Below, piece after piece: positions 8,099-17,120 of a stretch of DNA of 64,000 nt. The stretch spans positions 248,001 through 312,000 of the forward strand of contig NZ_BMVM01000002.1 of assembly GCF_014650715.1 (NCBI RefSeq), in the 5' to 3' direction. The position numbers and the translations under genes were made by a program. Origin of the DNA: Streptomyces bluensis (GTDB lineage: Bacteria; Actinomycetota; Actinomycetes; Streptomycetales; Streptomycetaceae). Position 1 is the stretch's first letter; every line of letters starts with the position of its first letter. Under the pieces are notes generated by a model. It was not told where the DNA came from and ran no database searches. It was given only the letters and a program-made list of their open reading frames with translations.

Positions 8099-8820
8099 GA
8101 CGACACAGCCTCCAAGGCTTCTTCCAGGGTGAACGCCTTCGCGTACAGGGCCTTCCCGACGATGGCGCCCTCGACACCGAGGGAGACGAGGCCGGAGATC
8201 GCCCGGAGGTCCTCCAGCGACGACACGCCGCCCGACGCCACCACCGGGCGGTCCGTCGCCGCGCACACGTTCTTCAGGAGCTCCAGGTTCGGGCCCTGGA
8301 GGGTGCCGTCCTTGGCGATGTCGGTGACGACGTAGCGGGCGCAGCCCTCCTTGTTGAGGCGCTCCAGCGTCTCGTACAGGTCGCCGCCGTCGCGGGTCCA
8401 GCCGCGGCCGCGGAGCGTGGTGCCACGGACGTCCAGGCCCACCGCGATCTTGTCTCCGTGCTCGGCGATGATCTTGGCGACCCATTCAGGGGTCTCCAGG
8501 GCCGCCGTGCCGAGGTTCACCCGGGTGCAGCCGGTGGCCAGGGCGGCCGCCAGGGAGGCGTCGTCCCGGATGCCGCCGGACAGCTCCACCTTGATGTCCA
8601 TCGCCCTGGTGACCTCGGCGATCAGCTCCCGGTTGTCACCCGTGCCGAACGCGGCGTCCAGGTCGACCAGGTGCAGCCATTCGGCACCCGAGCGCTGCCA
8701 GGCGAGGGCGGCCTCCAGCGGGGAGCCGTACGAGGTCTCCGTGCCGGACTCACCGTGCACGAGACGTACGGCCTGGCCGTCGCGGACGTCGACGGCGGGG
8801 AGGAGTTCGAGCTTGGCCAT
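8095..8820 (-). CDS. priA: Bifunctional phosphoribosyl isomerase PriA (HisA/TrpF)
   Basis: A (beta/alpha)8 barrel of 241 residues beginning [15 protein letters not shown], whose aspartate (residue 11) is the catalytic base. The second catalytic aspartate is in [14 protein letters not shown] (around residue 175). In actinobacteria that lack trpF this enzyme, PriA, isomerises both ProFAR in histidine synthesis and phosphoribosylanthranilate in tryptophan synthesis. No trpF exists among these trp genes, which supports the dual role. It lies between hisH (3-nt gap) and ridA (4-nt overlap). Confidence 0.96.
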   Translation of the reverse strand: MAKLELLPAVDVRDGQAVRLVHGESGTETSYGSPLEAALAWQRSGAEWLHLVDLDAAFGTGDNRELIAEVTRAMDIKVELSGGIRDDASLAAALATGCTRVNLGTAALETPEWVAKIIAEHGDKIAVGLDVRGTTLRGRGWTRDGGDLYETLERLNKEGCARYVVTDIAKDGTLQGPNLELLKNVCAATDRPVVASGGVSSLEDLRAISGLVSLGVEGAIVGKALYAKAFTLEEALEAVSS

Positions 8821-8823
8821 GGT

Positions 8824-9468
8824 CTACAGGGTTCCGATCCAGTTGGTGAGCAGCTGTGCTCCGGCGTCGCCGGACTTCTCGGGGTGGAACTGCGTGGCCC
8901 ACAGGGCGCCGTTCTCCACGGCCGCCACGAAGGGCTTGCCGTGCGTGGACCAGGTGACCTTGGGGGCCCGCATGGCGGGGTTGTGGGTCTCCAGGTTCCA
9001 GTGGTGGACGGCGTACGAGTGCACGAAGTAGAAGCGCGCGTCCGCGTCCAGGCCGGCGAAGAGCTCCGAGTCGGCCGGGGGTTCGACGGTGTTCCAGCCC
9101 ATGTGGGGCACGATGTCGGCCTGGAGCGGTTCGACGGAGCCGGGCCACTCGTCGAGGCCCTCGGTCTCCACGCCGTGCTCGATACCGCGGGCGAACAGGA
9201 TCTGCATGCCGACGCAGATGCCCATCACGGGGCGGCCGCCGGACAGCCGGCGGTCGACGATCCAGTCGCCGCGTGCATCCGTGAGGCCCTTCATGCAGGC
9301 GGCGAAGGCGCCGACGCCCGGCACCAGCAGGCCGTCCGCGTTCATGGCCCTGTCGTAGTCGCGCGTTATCTCGACGTCGGCCCCCACGCGCGCGAGGGCA
9401 CGTTCGGCGGAACGGACGTTGCCGAAGCCGTAGTCGAAGACGACCACGCGCTTTGCAGGGCTGCTCAA
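8824..9468 (-). CDS. hisH: Imidazole glycerol phosphate synthase, glutamine amidotransferase subunit
   Basis: HisH hydrolyses glutamine and channels ammonia to HisF. The 214 residues contain the nucleophile elbow [11 protein letters not shown] (Cys about residue 87) and the catalytic HPEK near the C-terminus ([11 protein letters not shown]). The start is chosen at TTG 9468: GGAGG lies 7 nt before it, whereas the in-frame GTG at 9474 abuts the Shine-Dalgarno. The TTG overlaps the stop of the upstream 54-residue ORF as TTGA, indicating translational coupling. Confidence 0.95.
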   Translation of the reverse strand: MSSPAKRVVVFDYGFGNVRSAERALARVGADVEITRDYDRAMNADGLLVPGVGAFAACMKGLTDARGDWIVDRRLSGGRPVMGICVGMQILFARGIEHGVETEGLDEWPGSVEPLQADIVPHMGWNTVEPPADSELFAGLDADARFYFVHSYAVHHWNLETHNPAMRAPKVTWSTHGKPFVAAVENGALWATQFHPEKSGDAGAQLLTNWIGTL

Positions 9469-9629
9469 TTCCACACCTCCAGCCGCAGGACGCCGGCGAC
9501 GAGACACATCCCGGCGCCTATCGAGAGCAGCACGATGAGCCCCTTGGGCATCTTCTGCTTGACGAAGGAGTAGACGCCACCGAGCAGGAAGAGCCCGACG
9601 ACGATCAGGACGGTGGACAGTCCGCTCAT
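9465..9629 (-). CDS. 54-residue membrane protein inside the his operon
   Basis: A small ORF fills the gap between hisB and hisH: ATG 9629, stop TGA at 9465-9467. Its 54 residues form two transmembrane helices, [19 protein letters not shown] (residues 5-23) and [19 protein letters not shown] (residues 30-48), joined by a basic KQKMPK loop. It starts 3 nt after hisB and ends in a 4-nt overlap with hisH, and the SD for hisH lies inside it. The spacing and clean topology argue for a real gene. The function is unknown; membrane placement in a soluble pathway's operon is unusual. Confidence 0.75.
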   Translation of the reverse strand: MSGLSTVLIVVGLFLLGGVYSFVKQKMPKGLIVLLSIGAGMCLVAGVLRLEVWN

Positions 9630-9632
9630 GGC

Positions 9633-10235
9633 TTACAGCGCGCCCTTCGTGGAGGGAAGAATTCCGGCGGCCCGCGGGTCGCGCTCGCTGGCGTACCTCA
9701 GGGCCCGCGCCAGCGCCTTGAACTGGCACTCGACGACGTGGTGCGCGTTGCGCCCGTACGGCACGTGCACGTGCAGCGCGATCTGGGCCTGGGCGACGAA
9801 GGACTCCAGGATGTGCCGGGTCATCGTCGTGTCGTACGCGCCGATCATCGGCGCCATGTTCTCGGGCTCGGTGTGCACGAGGTACGGGCGGCCGGAGAGG
9901 TCGACGGTCACCTGGGCGAGGGACTCGTCGAGCGGCACCGTGCAGTTGCCGAAGCGGTAGATCCCCACCTTGTCGCCGAGAGCCTGCTTGAAGGCGGCGC
10001 CCAGCGCGAGGGCGGTGTCCTCGATGGTGTGGTGCGAGTCGATGTGCAGGTCGCCCTCGGTCTTCACGGTCAGGTCGAACAGACCGTGCCGGCCGAGCTG
10101 GTCGAGCATGTGGTCGTAGAAGCCGACCCCGGTGGAGATCTCCGTCCTGCCGGTGCCGTCCAGGTCGATCTCGACGAGGACGGACGTCTCCTTCGTGGTC
10201 CGTTCGATTCTTCCGAGGCGGCCCTCGCGAGTCAT
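9633..10235 (-). CDS. hisB: Imidazoleglycerol-phosphate dehydratase
   Basis: HisB removes water from imidazole glycerol phosphate, a manganese-dependent reaction in a 24-mer. The 200 residues are the monofunctional form without the HisN phosphatase domain. The two metal-binding repeats are plain: [14 protein letters not shown] and DSHHTIED (about residues 68-75), and later [18 protein letters not shown] 10235 overlaps the hisC stop as ATGA. The longer open frame upstream belongs to hisC in another frame. Confidence 0.98.
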   Translation of the reverse strand: MTREGRLGRIERTTKETSVLVEIDLDGTGRTEISTGVGFYDHMLDQLGRHGLFDLTVKTEGDLHIDSHHTIEDTALALGAAFKQALGDKVGIYRFGNCTVPLDESLAQVTVDLSGRPYLVHTEPENMAPMIGAYDTTMTRHILESFVAQAQIALHVHVPYGRNAHHVVECQFKALARALRYASERDPRAAGILPSTKGAL

Positions 10236-11386
10236 GCGCTGTGCTCCTTCGGGGGTGTGGGGGTGTCCCCCACACAACTCAGTAGTTCACGTACCGCGTC
10301 GAGGAACGCGTCGTTCTCGGCCGGGGTTCCCGCGGTGACCCGCAGCCATCCCGGTACGCCGTTGTCCCGTACCAGGACGCCCCGGTCGAGGATCCTCCGC
10401 CAGGCCGCGTGGGCGTCGGGGAACCGCCCGAACTGCACGAAGTTGGCGTCCGACTCGGTCACCTCGTAGCCGATCGCGCGCAGCTCCCCGACCAGCCGGT
10501 CCCGCTCGGACTTCAGCTGGTCCACGTACTTCAGCAGCGTGTCGGTGTGTTCCAGGGCGGCCAGGGCGGTGGCCTGTGTGACGGCGGACAGGTGGTACGG
10601 CAGCCGTACGAGCTGGACGGCGTCCACGACCGCGGGGTGCGCGGCGAGGTAGCCGAGGCGCAGGCCGGCCGCGCCGAACGCCTTGGACATCGTCCGGGAG
10701 ATCACGAGACGCGGGCGGCCTTCGAGCAGCGGCAGCAGCGAGTCGCCGTGGCTGAACTCGATGTACGCCTCGTCGACGACCACCATCGCCCCGGCGGTCT
10801 CCGCCTTCGCCGCCTGCGCGGCCTCGTACAGGGCGAGGACCGTCTCAGGCGGGACCGCGTTGCCCGTGGGGTTGTTGGGGGTGGTGATGAAGACGACGTC
10901 GGGCCGGAGCTCGGCGATGGCCTTCTCGGCGGCGGCGAGGTCGACGGTGAAGTCGTCGTTACGGGGGCCGGAGACCCAGCCCGTGCCCGTGCCGCGGGAG
11001 ATGAGCCCGTGCATGGAGTACGAGGGCTCGAAGCCGATCGCCGTGCGGCCGGGCCCGCCGAAGGTCTGGAGCAGCTGCTGGATGACCTCGTTGGAGCCGT
11101 TGGCCGCCCAGACGTTCTCCGGGCCGACCGGGTACTGGCCGGTCTTCGTCAGGTATCTGGCGAGTTCGGTGCGCAGCTCCACCGCGTCCCGGTCCGGGTA
11201 GCGGTTGAGGTTCCGGGCCGCCTCGCGCACCCGCTCGGTGATCCGTTCGACGAGCGGCTCGGGCAGCGGGTAGGGGTTCTCGTTGGTGTTCAGCCGTACG
11301 GGGACGTCCAGTTGGGGCGCTCCATAGGGGGACTTGCCGCGCAGCTCGTCCCGTACGGGGAGATCGTCGATACGTACGTCGGTCAC
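10232..11386 (-). CDS. hisC: Histidinol-phosphate aminotransferase
   Basis: A fold-type I PLP aminotransferase that makes histidinol phosphate from imidazole acetol phosphate and glutamate. The 384 residues show [12 protein letters not shown] (substrate arm), [25 protein letters not shown] and [17 protein letters not shown], where the lysine of SK binds PLP. The C-terminal arginine of PGWLRVTAG binds the carboxylate. The GTG start at 11386 overlaps the hisD stop as GTGA. Confidence 0.97.
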   Translation of the reverse strand: MTDVRIDDLPVRDELRGKSPYGAPQLDVPVRLNTNENPYPLPEPLVERITERVREAARNLNRYPDRDAVELRTELARYLTKTGQYPVGPENVWAANGSNEVIQQLLQTFGGPGRTAIGFEPSYSMHGLISRGTGTGWVSGPRNDDFTVDLAAAEKAIAELRPDVVFITTPNNPTGNAVPPETVLALYEAAQAAKAETAGAMVVVDEAYIEFSHGDSLLPLLEGRPRLVISRTMSKAFGAAGLRLGYLAAHPAVVDAVQLVRLPYHLSAVTQATALAALEHTDTLLKYVDQLKSERDRLVGELRAIGYEVTESDANFVQFGRFPDAHAAWRRILDRGVLVRDNGVPGWLRVTAGTPAENDAFLDAVRELLSCVGDTPTPPKEHSA

Positions 11387-12723
11387 TTGCTCGCCGGTAC
11401 CTTCCAGCCGAACCTTGCCTTGATCGCCGCGCCGTGCGCGGGCAGGTCCTCCGCCTCCGCCAGCGTCACCACGTGGTGCGCGACCTCGGCCAGCGCGTCC
11501 TTCGTGTAGTCGACGACGTGGATGCCGCGCAGGAAGGACTGGACGGACAGGCCGGAGGAGTGGCAGGCGCAGCCGCCGGTGGGCAGGACGTGGTTGGAGC
11601 CTGCCGCGTAGTCGCCGAGCGACACCGGCGCCCAGGGGCCGAGGAAGATCGCGCCCGCGTTCACGACCCGTTCGGCGACCCCCGCCGCGTCCGCGGTCTG
11701 GATCTCCAGGTGTTCGGCGCCGTAGGCGTTGACGACCCTGAGGCCCTCGTCGATGCCGTCGACGAGCACGATCGCGGACTGCCGGCCCGCGAGGGCGGGG
11801 CGGATCCGGTCCTCGCTGTGCTTGGCGGCCTCGACCTGCGGATCGAGCTCCTTCTCGACCGCGTCCGCGAGCTCCACGGAGTCGGTGACGAGGACCGCGG
11901 CGGCGAGCGGGTCGTGCTCGGCCTGGCTGATCAGGTCGGCGGCGACGTGCACCGGGTCGGCGGTCTCGTCCGCGAGGACGGCGATCTCGGTCGGACCGGC
12001 CTCGGAGTCGATGCCGATGAGGCCGGTGAAGTACCGCTTGGCGGCGGCGACCCAGATGTTGCCGGGGCCGGTGACCATGGTGGCGGGCGGGCAGGACTCC
12101 GTGCCGTACGCGAACATCGCGACCGCCGTGGCGCCGCCGGCCGCGTACACCTCGTCGACACCCAGCAGCGCGCAGGCCGCGAGGATCGTCGGGTGCGGGA
12201 GCCCTGCGAAGTCGGCCTGGGCGGGCGAGGCGAGGGCGATGGAGCCGACACCGGCCTCCTGGGCGGGCACCACGTTCATGATCACGGACGACGGGTAGAC
12301 CGAGCGGCCACCCGGCGCGTACAGCCCGACGCGCTCGACCGGCACCCACCTCTCGGTGACCGTGCCACCGGGGACGACCTGGGTGGTGTGGCTGCCGCGG
12401 CGCTGCTCGCGGTGGACGATGCGGGCGCGGCGGATGGACTCCTCCAGGGCCGCGCGCACGGCCGGGTCGAGCCGTTCCAGGGCGTCGGCGAGGGCTTCGG
12501 CGGGGACCCGTACGGACTCCAGGCGTACGCCGTCGAACGTCTCGGCGAAGTCGATGAGTGCCGCGTCGCCCCGATGACGCACGGCCTCGGCGATCGGCCG
12601 CACCTTCTCCAGGGCGGCCGTGACGTCGAAGTCGGCTCGGGGCAGCAGGTCGCGCAGGGCGGGGCCCGTGGGGAGGGCGTCGCCGCGCAGATCGATTCGG
12701 GCCAGCGAGAGATGTTGCAGCAC
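11383..12723 (-). CDS. hisD: Histidinol dehydrogenase
   Basis: HisD oxidises histidinol to histidine in two NAD-dependent steps using zinc. The 446 residues contain the family signature [15 protein letters not shown] and the zinc and catalytic histidine region SQAEHDP. The late segments [20 protein letters not shown] and the C-terminal [12 protein letters not shown] are also present. GTG 12723 was chosen because the protein then begins at the typical LARIDLRGD; the frame is open further upstream through the regulatory repeats. It is the first gene of the leftward his transcript. Confidence 0.97.
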   Translation of the reverse strand: MLQHLSLARIDLRGDALPTGPALRDLLPRADFDVTAALEKVRPIAEAVRHRGDAALIDFAETFDGVRLESVRVPAEALADALERLDPAVRAALEESIRRARIVHREQRRGSHTTQVVPGGTVTERWVPVERVGLYAPGGRSVYPSSVIMNVVPAQEAGVGSIALASPAQADFAGLPHPTILAACALLGVDEVYAAGGATAVAMFAYGTESCPPATMVTGPGNIWVAAAKRYFTGLIGIDSEAGPTEIAVLADETADPVHVAADLISQAEHDPLAAAVLVTDSVELADAVEKELDPQVEAAKHSEDRIRPALAGRQSAIVLVDGIDEGLRVVNAYGAEHLEIQTADAAGVAERVVNAGAIFLGPWAPVSLGDYAAGSNHVLPTGGCACHSSGLSVQSFLRGIHVVDYTKDALAEVAHHVVTLAEAEDLPAHGAAIKARFGWKVPASK

Positions 12724-12765
12724 GGGGACAATTCTCTCAGACCCCGGTCGGGCGCCGTCCGCCCG

Positions 12766-12802
12766 TATCAGTGTCTGATACACACCGTGTCTGATACACA
12801 CG
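12766..12802. promoter_or_regulatory. Tandem 16-nt operator-like repeats upstream of hisD
   Basis: Two adjacent units (12771-12786 and 12787-12802) share 15 of 16 bases, GTGTCTGATACACAC. Each contains GTGT-5-ACAC. The left edge also makes the perfect inverted repeat TATCA-GTGTC-TGATA (12766-12780). They lie 43-80 nt before the hisD start in the divergent gap to the beta-helix gene, a natural place for a dimeric repressor or activator. No cognate regulator is visible nearby. Confidence 0.55.
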
Positions 12803-12934
12803 GTCGGGGGAACCTGGAAGATCACCTTCACGTCTCGTGTTCAGAGAGTCACCCAGCGGGCATGGGACGTATGTGCGAAACCATGAGCTAGCTGGGGAGT
12901 GAGTCCTGCGAGAGACGGGGAGGAAGGACGAGTC

Positions 12935-14515
12935 GTGACCGAGAGTGCCGGCATCCGGGACGGGGACCTGCCGGACGATCTGACCGCCGCCGAGATCGGG
13001 ATGTGGCAGGCGTTCCGCAACGGCAGCGTGTACGACCTGCGCGCCGGGGACACCGTGGTGGACGATCCGCACGGCGGCCACCCTTGGGGGCCCGAGCGGA
13101 CCGTGCGGGCGCGGATCGTGTGCTGGCTGCTGCTGGACGGGCCGCCCGCGCTGGCGGGGCGGGTGTCGGCCCTGAAGCTCGTGGGCGTCCAGATCGAGGA
13201 CACCCTCGATCTGGCGGGCGGCACGGTCGCGCCGTACGTGGAGATGAAGGGCTGCCGGTTCGAGAAGGAGATACGGCTGCCGGAGGCGCGGTTCACCACG
13301 CTGCGGCTGCTCGACTGCTCGGTGCCCCGGCTGGAGGCGGCCCGGGTGCACACCGAGGGCGATCTGCATCTGCCGCGCTGCCGGTTCCACAACGGGGTGC
13401 GGCTGACCGACGCGCACATAGGCACCGATCTGCTGCTCAACCAGGCCGTGGTCTACCGCGACCGGCGCGGCCACTCGCTCACCGGTGACGGCATGACCGT
13501 CGGGCAGGACCTGCAGGCCGAGATACTCGAATCGCACGGCGAGCTGAGCCTGCGCGGCGCCAGCATCGGCGTGTCGCTGAGCCTGCGCGGCGCGCAACTG
13601 ACCAACCAGTACACCCGCCTGGCGCTCAACGCACCCCAGCTGACGGTCGGACGCACCCTCTACATGACCCCTGCGGGCGTCGGCAATCCGCTCCTGACCA
13701 GCGGGACCACACCGGCGCGCGGCACCAGGGTGCAGCGGTTCACCTGCGAGGGCGGCATACGCCTCGACGACGGGCGGTTCGGCGACGCGGTCGACCTGGA
13801 GGGGGCCCGCTTCCTCTTCACCGACGAGCAGGAGCTGTCGCTGCGCCGCGTCCAGGTGCCCGAGCTGCGCTTCCTCGGGGAGCGCCCGGAGCGCGGCAAG
13901 GTGGTCCTGTCGGGCGCCCGGATCGTCAACCTGATGGACAGGGCGGACAGCTGGCCGCGCCCGGGCAACCTCCAGATGGGCGGCTTCCAGTACGAGAACC
14001 TTGTGCCGCGCGGCCCGTTCCCGCTGGTCAAACGGCTGGAGTGGGTGGCCGCCGCGACCGCCGAGTACAACCCGGAGCCGTACGAGCGGCTCGCCACGGT
14101 GCTGCGTGCCGGCGGTGAGGACGAGGACGCCCGCGAGGTGCTGCTCGCCAGGCAGCGCCACCGCCGTGAGAACCTGCCCCTCGCGGCCAAACTGTGGGGG
14201 TACGCGCAGGACTGGACGGTCGCCTACGGATACCGGCCGGGCCGGGCCGCCGTGTGGATGGCCGTGCTGTGGGCGGCCACGTCGATCGCCTTCTCGCACG
14301 CCGACCACCCGCCGATCAAGGAAGGGGAGCACCCGCCGTGGAACGCCTCCCTGTTCGCCCTGGACCTGCTCCTGCCGGTCATCGACCTGGGGCAGGTGGG
14401 CTACTGGCAGCTGCGCGGCGGCTGGCAGTGGCTGGCCGCGGCGGTGATCCTGCTGGGCTGGGTGCTGGCGACGACGGTGGCGGCGGGGGCGACGCGGCTG
14501 CTGAGCCGCAACTGA
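12935..14515 (+). CDS. Membrane-anchored beta-helix-like protein of unknown function
   Basis: A 526-residue protein. Residues about 60-370 are built of loose repeats of about 20 residues with the rhythm xGDLxLxxxxFxxGVRLxxAxI, reminiscent of pentapeptide-type right-handed beta-helices. A charged helical part follows (YNPEPYERLATVLRAGGEDEDAREVL, about 385-412). At the end are two to three hydrophobic segments (about 438-455, 474-490, 498-518). Homologues are often labelled membrane-associated oxidoreductase, but I see no Rossmann, flavin or heme motif. GTG 12935 has AGGAAGGA upstream. It is divergent from hisD. Confidence 0.8.
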   Translation: MTESAGIRDGDLPDDLTAAEIGMWQAFRNGSVYDLRAGDTVVDDPHGGHPWGPERTVRARIVCWLLLDGPPALAGRVSALKLVGVQIEDTLDLAGGTVAPYVEMKGCRFEKEIRLPEARFTTLRLLDCSVPRLEAARVHTEGDLHLPRCRFHNGVRLTDAHIGTDLLLNQAVVYRDRRGHSLTGDGMTVGQDLQAEILESHGELSLRGASIGVSLSLRGAQLTNQYTRLALNAPQLTVGRTLYMTPAGVGNPLLTSGTTPARGTRVQRFTCEGGIRLDDGRFGDAVDLEGARFLFTDEQELSLRRVQVPELRFLGERPERGKVVLSGARIVNLMDRADSWPRPGNLQMGGFQYENLVPRGPFPLVKRLEWVAAATAEYNPEPYERLATVLRAGGEDEDAREVLLARQRHRRENLPLAAKLWGYAQDWTVAYGYRPGRAAVWMAVLWAATSIAFSHADHPPIKEGEHPPWNASLFALDLLLPVIDLGQVGYWQLRGGWQWLAAAVILLGWVLATTVAAGATRLLSRN

Positions 14516-15027
14516 CGCATCCGGGACACCGGCGGCCGACCTGGCGGTGACCCGCGGCTGCGAGTCCCCCGCCCGTGGTGAACTCCAGTGCGATGCGGGC
14601 CCGTCGATCGACGGCCGCGGAGGCCGAGCCACACGATCCGGTGCCCTGGCGGATCACGCTCGGCCACAGGCGGGGCTCCGGCGTGAACCGCACCGGGTGG
14701 GGGCGGCTGTGGGCCGGGGCCTGCTTCGACTTCGCCGCGCAGGCCGCCCGGGACACGCTCCCCGGCTCGCTGGTACGGGCACTGCCGCCACGGGCGGCCT
14801 TCGCCTACCTCACCGAGGGGGGCGGCGATGATCGGCCCGTACGCCACCTCGTTCACCTGGGGCCTCGTGCCGGACGATCCGCTCGACCAGTTGCTCGAAC
14901 TGCGGTACGGCGTAAGGCTGGAGGTCGCGTCCGGCATCCCGCTGCGCTCACGGTCCGCTGCCGCCCGGTGCCCGAGGAGTGAGCACGCGGCCCCCCACCG
15001 CCCCGACGACCATTAGGCTCTTGCGTC
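14516..15027 (+). other. Gap with a possible frameshifted gene remnant
   Basis: No confident gene. The plus-strand frame from about 14575 keeps gene-like third-position GC until about 14820 (peptides include VPWRITLGHRR and FAAQAARDTLPGSLV). From ATG 14828 a different frame takes over with similar codon use (IGPYATSFTWGLVPDDPLDQLLELRYGV) and ends at 15016. The switch falls at a G-rich run, GAGGGGGGCGGCG. This looks like one short gene broken by a frameshift, or two short ORFs. I do not recognise either part. Confidence 0.35.
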
Positions 15028-15768
15028 GTGACCACCGTCCGGCTCCCGCTCTTCCCCCTGAACTCGGTGCTGTTCCCGGGGCTCGTGCTCCCGTTGAACA
15101 TCTTCGAGGAGCGCTATCGCGCCATGATGCGCGAACTGCTGAAGACCCCCGAGTCCGAACCGCGCCGGTTCGGCGTCGTCGCCATCCGCGACGGCCACGA
15201 GGTCGCTCCGAGCGCACCGGGCATGCCGGACCAGACGGCCCTGCCCGAGCGCGGCCCGACGGCGGGCTTCGGCGACGATCCGATCCGTGCGTTCCACTCC
15301 GTGGGGTGCATCGCGGACGCGGCGACGATCCGGGAGCGCGACAACGGCACGTTCGAGGTACTGGCGACCGGTACGACCCGGGTGCGGCTGCTGTCGGTGG
15401 ACGCGTCGGGCCCGTTCCTGACGGCCGAGCTGGAGGAGCTGCCGGAGGAACGGGGGGACGAGGCGGGAGCGCTGGCGGAGGGCGTCCTGCGCGCCTTCCG
15501 CCAGTACCAGAAGCGCCTGGCGGGAGCACGGGAACGGTCACTGTCGACGGGTGCGGACCTCCCGGACGAGCCGGCGGTGGTCTCGTACCTGGTCGCCGCG
15601 GCCATGATGCTCGACACCCCGTCCAAACAGCGTCTCCTCCAGGCCCCGGACACCGCCTCACGCCTGCGCGACGAGCTGAAACTCCTGCGCGCGGAGACGG
15701 CCATCATCCGTAGTCTGCCGTCGTTGCCGGCGTCGGAACTGACGCGCGGCCCGACGAGCCTCAACTGA
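15028..15768 (+). CDS. Lon substrate-binding-domain protein
   Basis: A 246-residue protein whose N-terminus (RLPLFPLNSVLFPGLVLPLNIFEERYRAMM) is the start of the Lon N-terminal substrate-binding domain (PUA-like fold). Most of the length is this domain, including GCIADAATI and TGTTRVRLL, followed by a helical C-terminal part. No AAA or protease domain is present, so it is a stand-alone domain protein. Such proteins are widespread in actinobacteria and their partner is unknown. The start GTG gives the domain exactly at residue 3. Confidence 0.9.
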   Translation: MTTVRLPLFPLNSVLFPGLVLPLNIFEERYRAMMRELLKTPESEPRRFGVVAIRDGHEVAPSAPGMPDQTALPERGPTAGFGDDPIRAFHSVGCIADAATIRERDNGTFEVLATGTTRVRLLSVDASGPFLTAELEELPEERGDEAGALAEGVLRAFRQYQKRLAGARERSLSTGADLPDEPAVVSYLVAAAMMLDTPSKQRLLQAPDTASRLRDELKLLRAETAIIRSLPSLPASELTRGPTSLN

Positions 15769-15811
15769 CCTGACCAACAGACCTGGTCAACTGATCCAAG
15801 GGCACGGGACT

Positions 15812-16327
15812 TTGGCGAAGAAGCAGAAGAACCAGAAGAAGCAGCCGCAGCAATCGGGCGGCACGCCCGCAACGGTGGCGCTGACGACAGCGGGCGTGGA
15901 CTTCACCGTCCACTCCTACGAGCACGACCCCTCCCACCCCTCGTACGGCGAGGAGGCGGCGGAGGCGATGGGCGTCTCCCCGGACCGCGTCTTCAAGACC
16001 CTGGTGGCGGACGTGGACGGCGCGCTGGTCGTCGCCGTGGTGCCGGTGGCCGGCTCCCTGGACCTGAAGGCCCTCGCCTCGGCCGTGGGCGGCAAACGCG
16101 CGGCCATGGCGGACCCGGCCCTCGCGGAACGCACCACGGGCTACGTCCGCGGCGGCATCTCCCCGCTCGGCCAGCGCAGGAGACTCCGCACGGTCCTGGA
16201 CGCATCTGCTGACACCCACACCACGATCTGCGTCTCGGCCGGCCGCCGCGGCCTGGAGGTCGAACTGTCCCCCAAGGACCTCCTCCACCTCACGGAAGCG
16301 GTCTCGGCGCCCATCGCCCGTGCGTGA
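15812..16327 (+). CDS. ybaK: YbaK/EbsC family Cys-tRNA(Pro) deacylase
   Basis: A 171-residue protein with a basic, glutamine-rich N-terminal tail (MAKKQKNQKKQPQQ) and then the YbaK fold. The segment PSYGEEAAEAMGVSPDRVFKTLV carries the conserved lysine (about residue 53). VVAVVPVAGSLDLKAL and GYVRGGISPLGQRRRL carry the GxxxG loop of the active site. The enzyme class clears cysteine mis-attached to tRNA-Pro. The start is TTG 15812. It lies 43 nt after the Lon-domain gene, probably in one transcript. Confidence 0.93.
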   Translation: MAKKQKNQKKQPQQSGGTPATVALTTAGVDFTVHSYEHDPSHPSYGEEAAEAMGVSPDRVFKTLVADVDGALVVAVVPVAGSLDLKALASAVGGKRAAMADPALAERTTGYVRGGISPLGQRRRLRTVLDASADTHTTICVSAGRRGLEVELSPKDLLHLTEAVSAPIARA

Positions 16328-16519
16328 CCCTTCGACGGCTCCCCCGTCCTCCGGTACCTACGAAGGACATGTCGAAGAAGCTTCGCAAACGCAGGTGGCG
16401 CGCCAAAAAGACCCGCTCGGAACCCCCACGGCCACCGCCCGCATTACCCCCCTCGCCCAGAACCTCCACCCCCCACCCCTCCAGCCCTCCAGCCCCCGGC
16501 CCCGCTCCGGCCCCCCGGC

Positions 16520-17040
16520 TTTCCGCAGCGGAGCCCCGACCCACAACTCGGGGCTCCGCCCCAGGCCGCACTTCCCGGCTGATCCCGCCCCGCACCTCGG
16601 GGCTCCGCCCCGGGCCGCGTTTCCCGGCTGATCCCAACCCGCACCTCGGGGCTGAGCCCCGGTGCCGTAACTCCAGCTGATCCCTGGTTGGGCCTTCGGG
16701 CTGTGCCCCCGGACCGTACCTCCGGGCTCTGCCACCAGACCGCACCTTCGGGTTCCGCCATCGGACCGCGCCTCCGGGCCGAGTCTCCGCCCGCACCTCC
16801 GGGCTCCACCGCCCGACCGCACCGCTTGGCTCGGCCCCCGGCTGTACCTCCGGGCTGACTCCGGACGGCCCCTCGGTCCCGGCCCCTGACCGCGCCTTCG
16901 GGTTCCGCCACCGGGGCCGGCCCTCCAGGCCAAGTCTCCGTCCGCGCCTCCGGGCTCCACCACCCGACCGCACCTCTCGGCTCGGCCACGGGCCGGGCCT
17001 TCGGGCCGGGCCCCGGGCCGCGCTTTCGGGGGCCTGGGGG
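16520..17040. repeat. Array of about 20 degenerate ~25-nt GC-rich repeats
   Basis: The 793-nt convergent gap 16328-17120 has no convincing gene. Most of it is a chain of imperfect units. Read on the minus strand, a typical unit is GGAGCCCGGAGGTGCGGTC plus a variable GGGxGGx tail of 5-8 nt. Unit length drifts between about 23 and 28 nt, so it is not a multiple of three, and the long ORFs over it on both strands are probably artefacts. Bases 16328-16519 hold a proline-coding-like CC-rich stretch. The array ends at a hairpin near 17040. Confidence 0.75.
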
Positions 17041-17053
17041 CGGAGCCCCCAGG
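17033..17053. terminator. GC hairpin at the end of the DUF2567-like gene
   Basis: CCTGGGGGC (17033-17041) pairs with GCCCCCAGG (17045-17053) around a GGA loop. It lies 68 nt downstream of the minus-strand membrane gene and beside the repeat array. This GGGGGCGGAGCCCCC type of hairpin is common after Streptomyces genes. Confidence 0.5.
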
Positions 17054-17120
17054 GGATGGGAATGGGTAGGGGCGGCGGGGGCGAGAAACCACGCCCCCGG
17101 ACGGACCGCCGTCCACCGGC

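Noticed and set aside
12737-14632. 631-codon minus-strand ORF opposite the beta-helix gene
   Set aside because: It is the antisense shadow of a GC-rich gene: histidine/arginine/valine-rich, with no domain, and it covers the hisD operator region.
16324-16680. Plus-strand ORF containing MSKKLRKRRWRAKK
   Set aside because: The start looks like a small basic protein, but the ORF has a TTA codon, then runs into proline-rich low complexity and the repeat array, and no proper Shine-Dalgarno spacing is seen.
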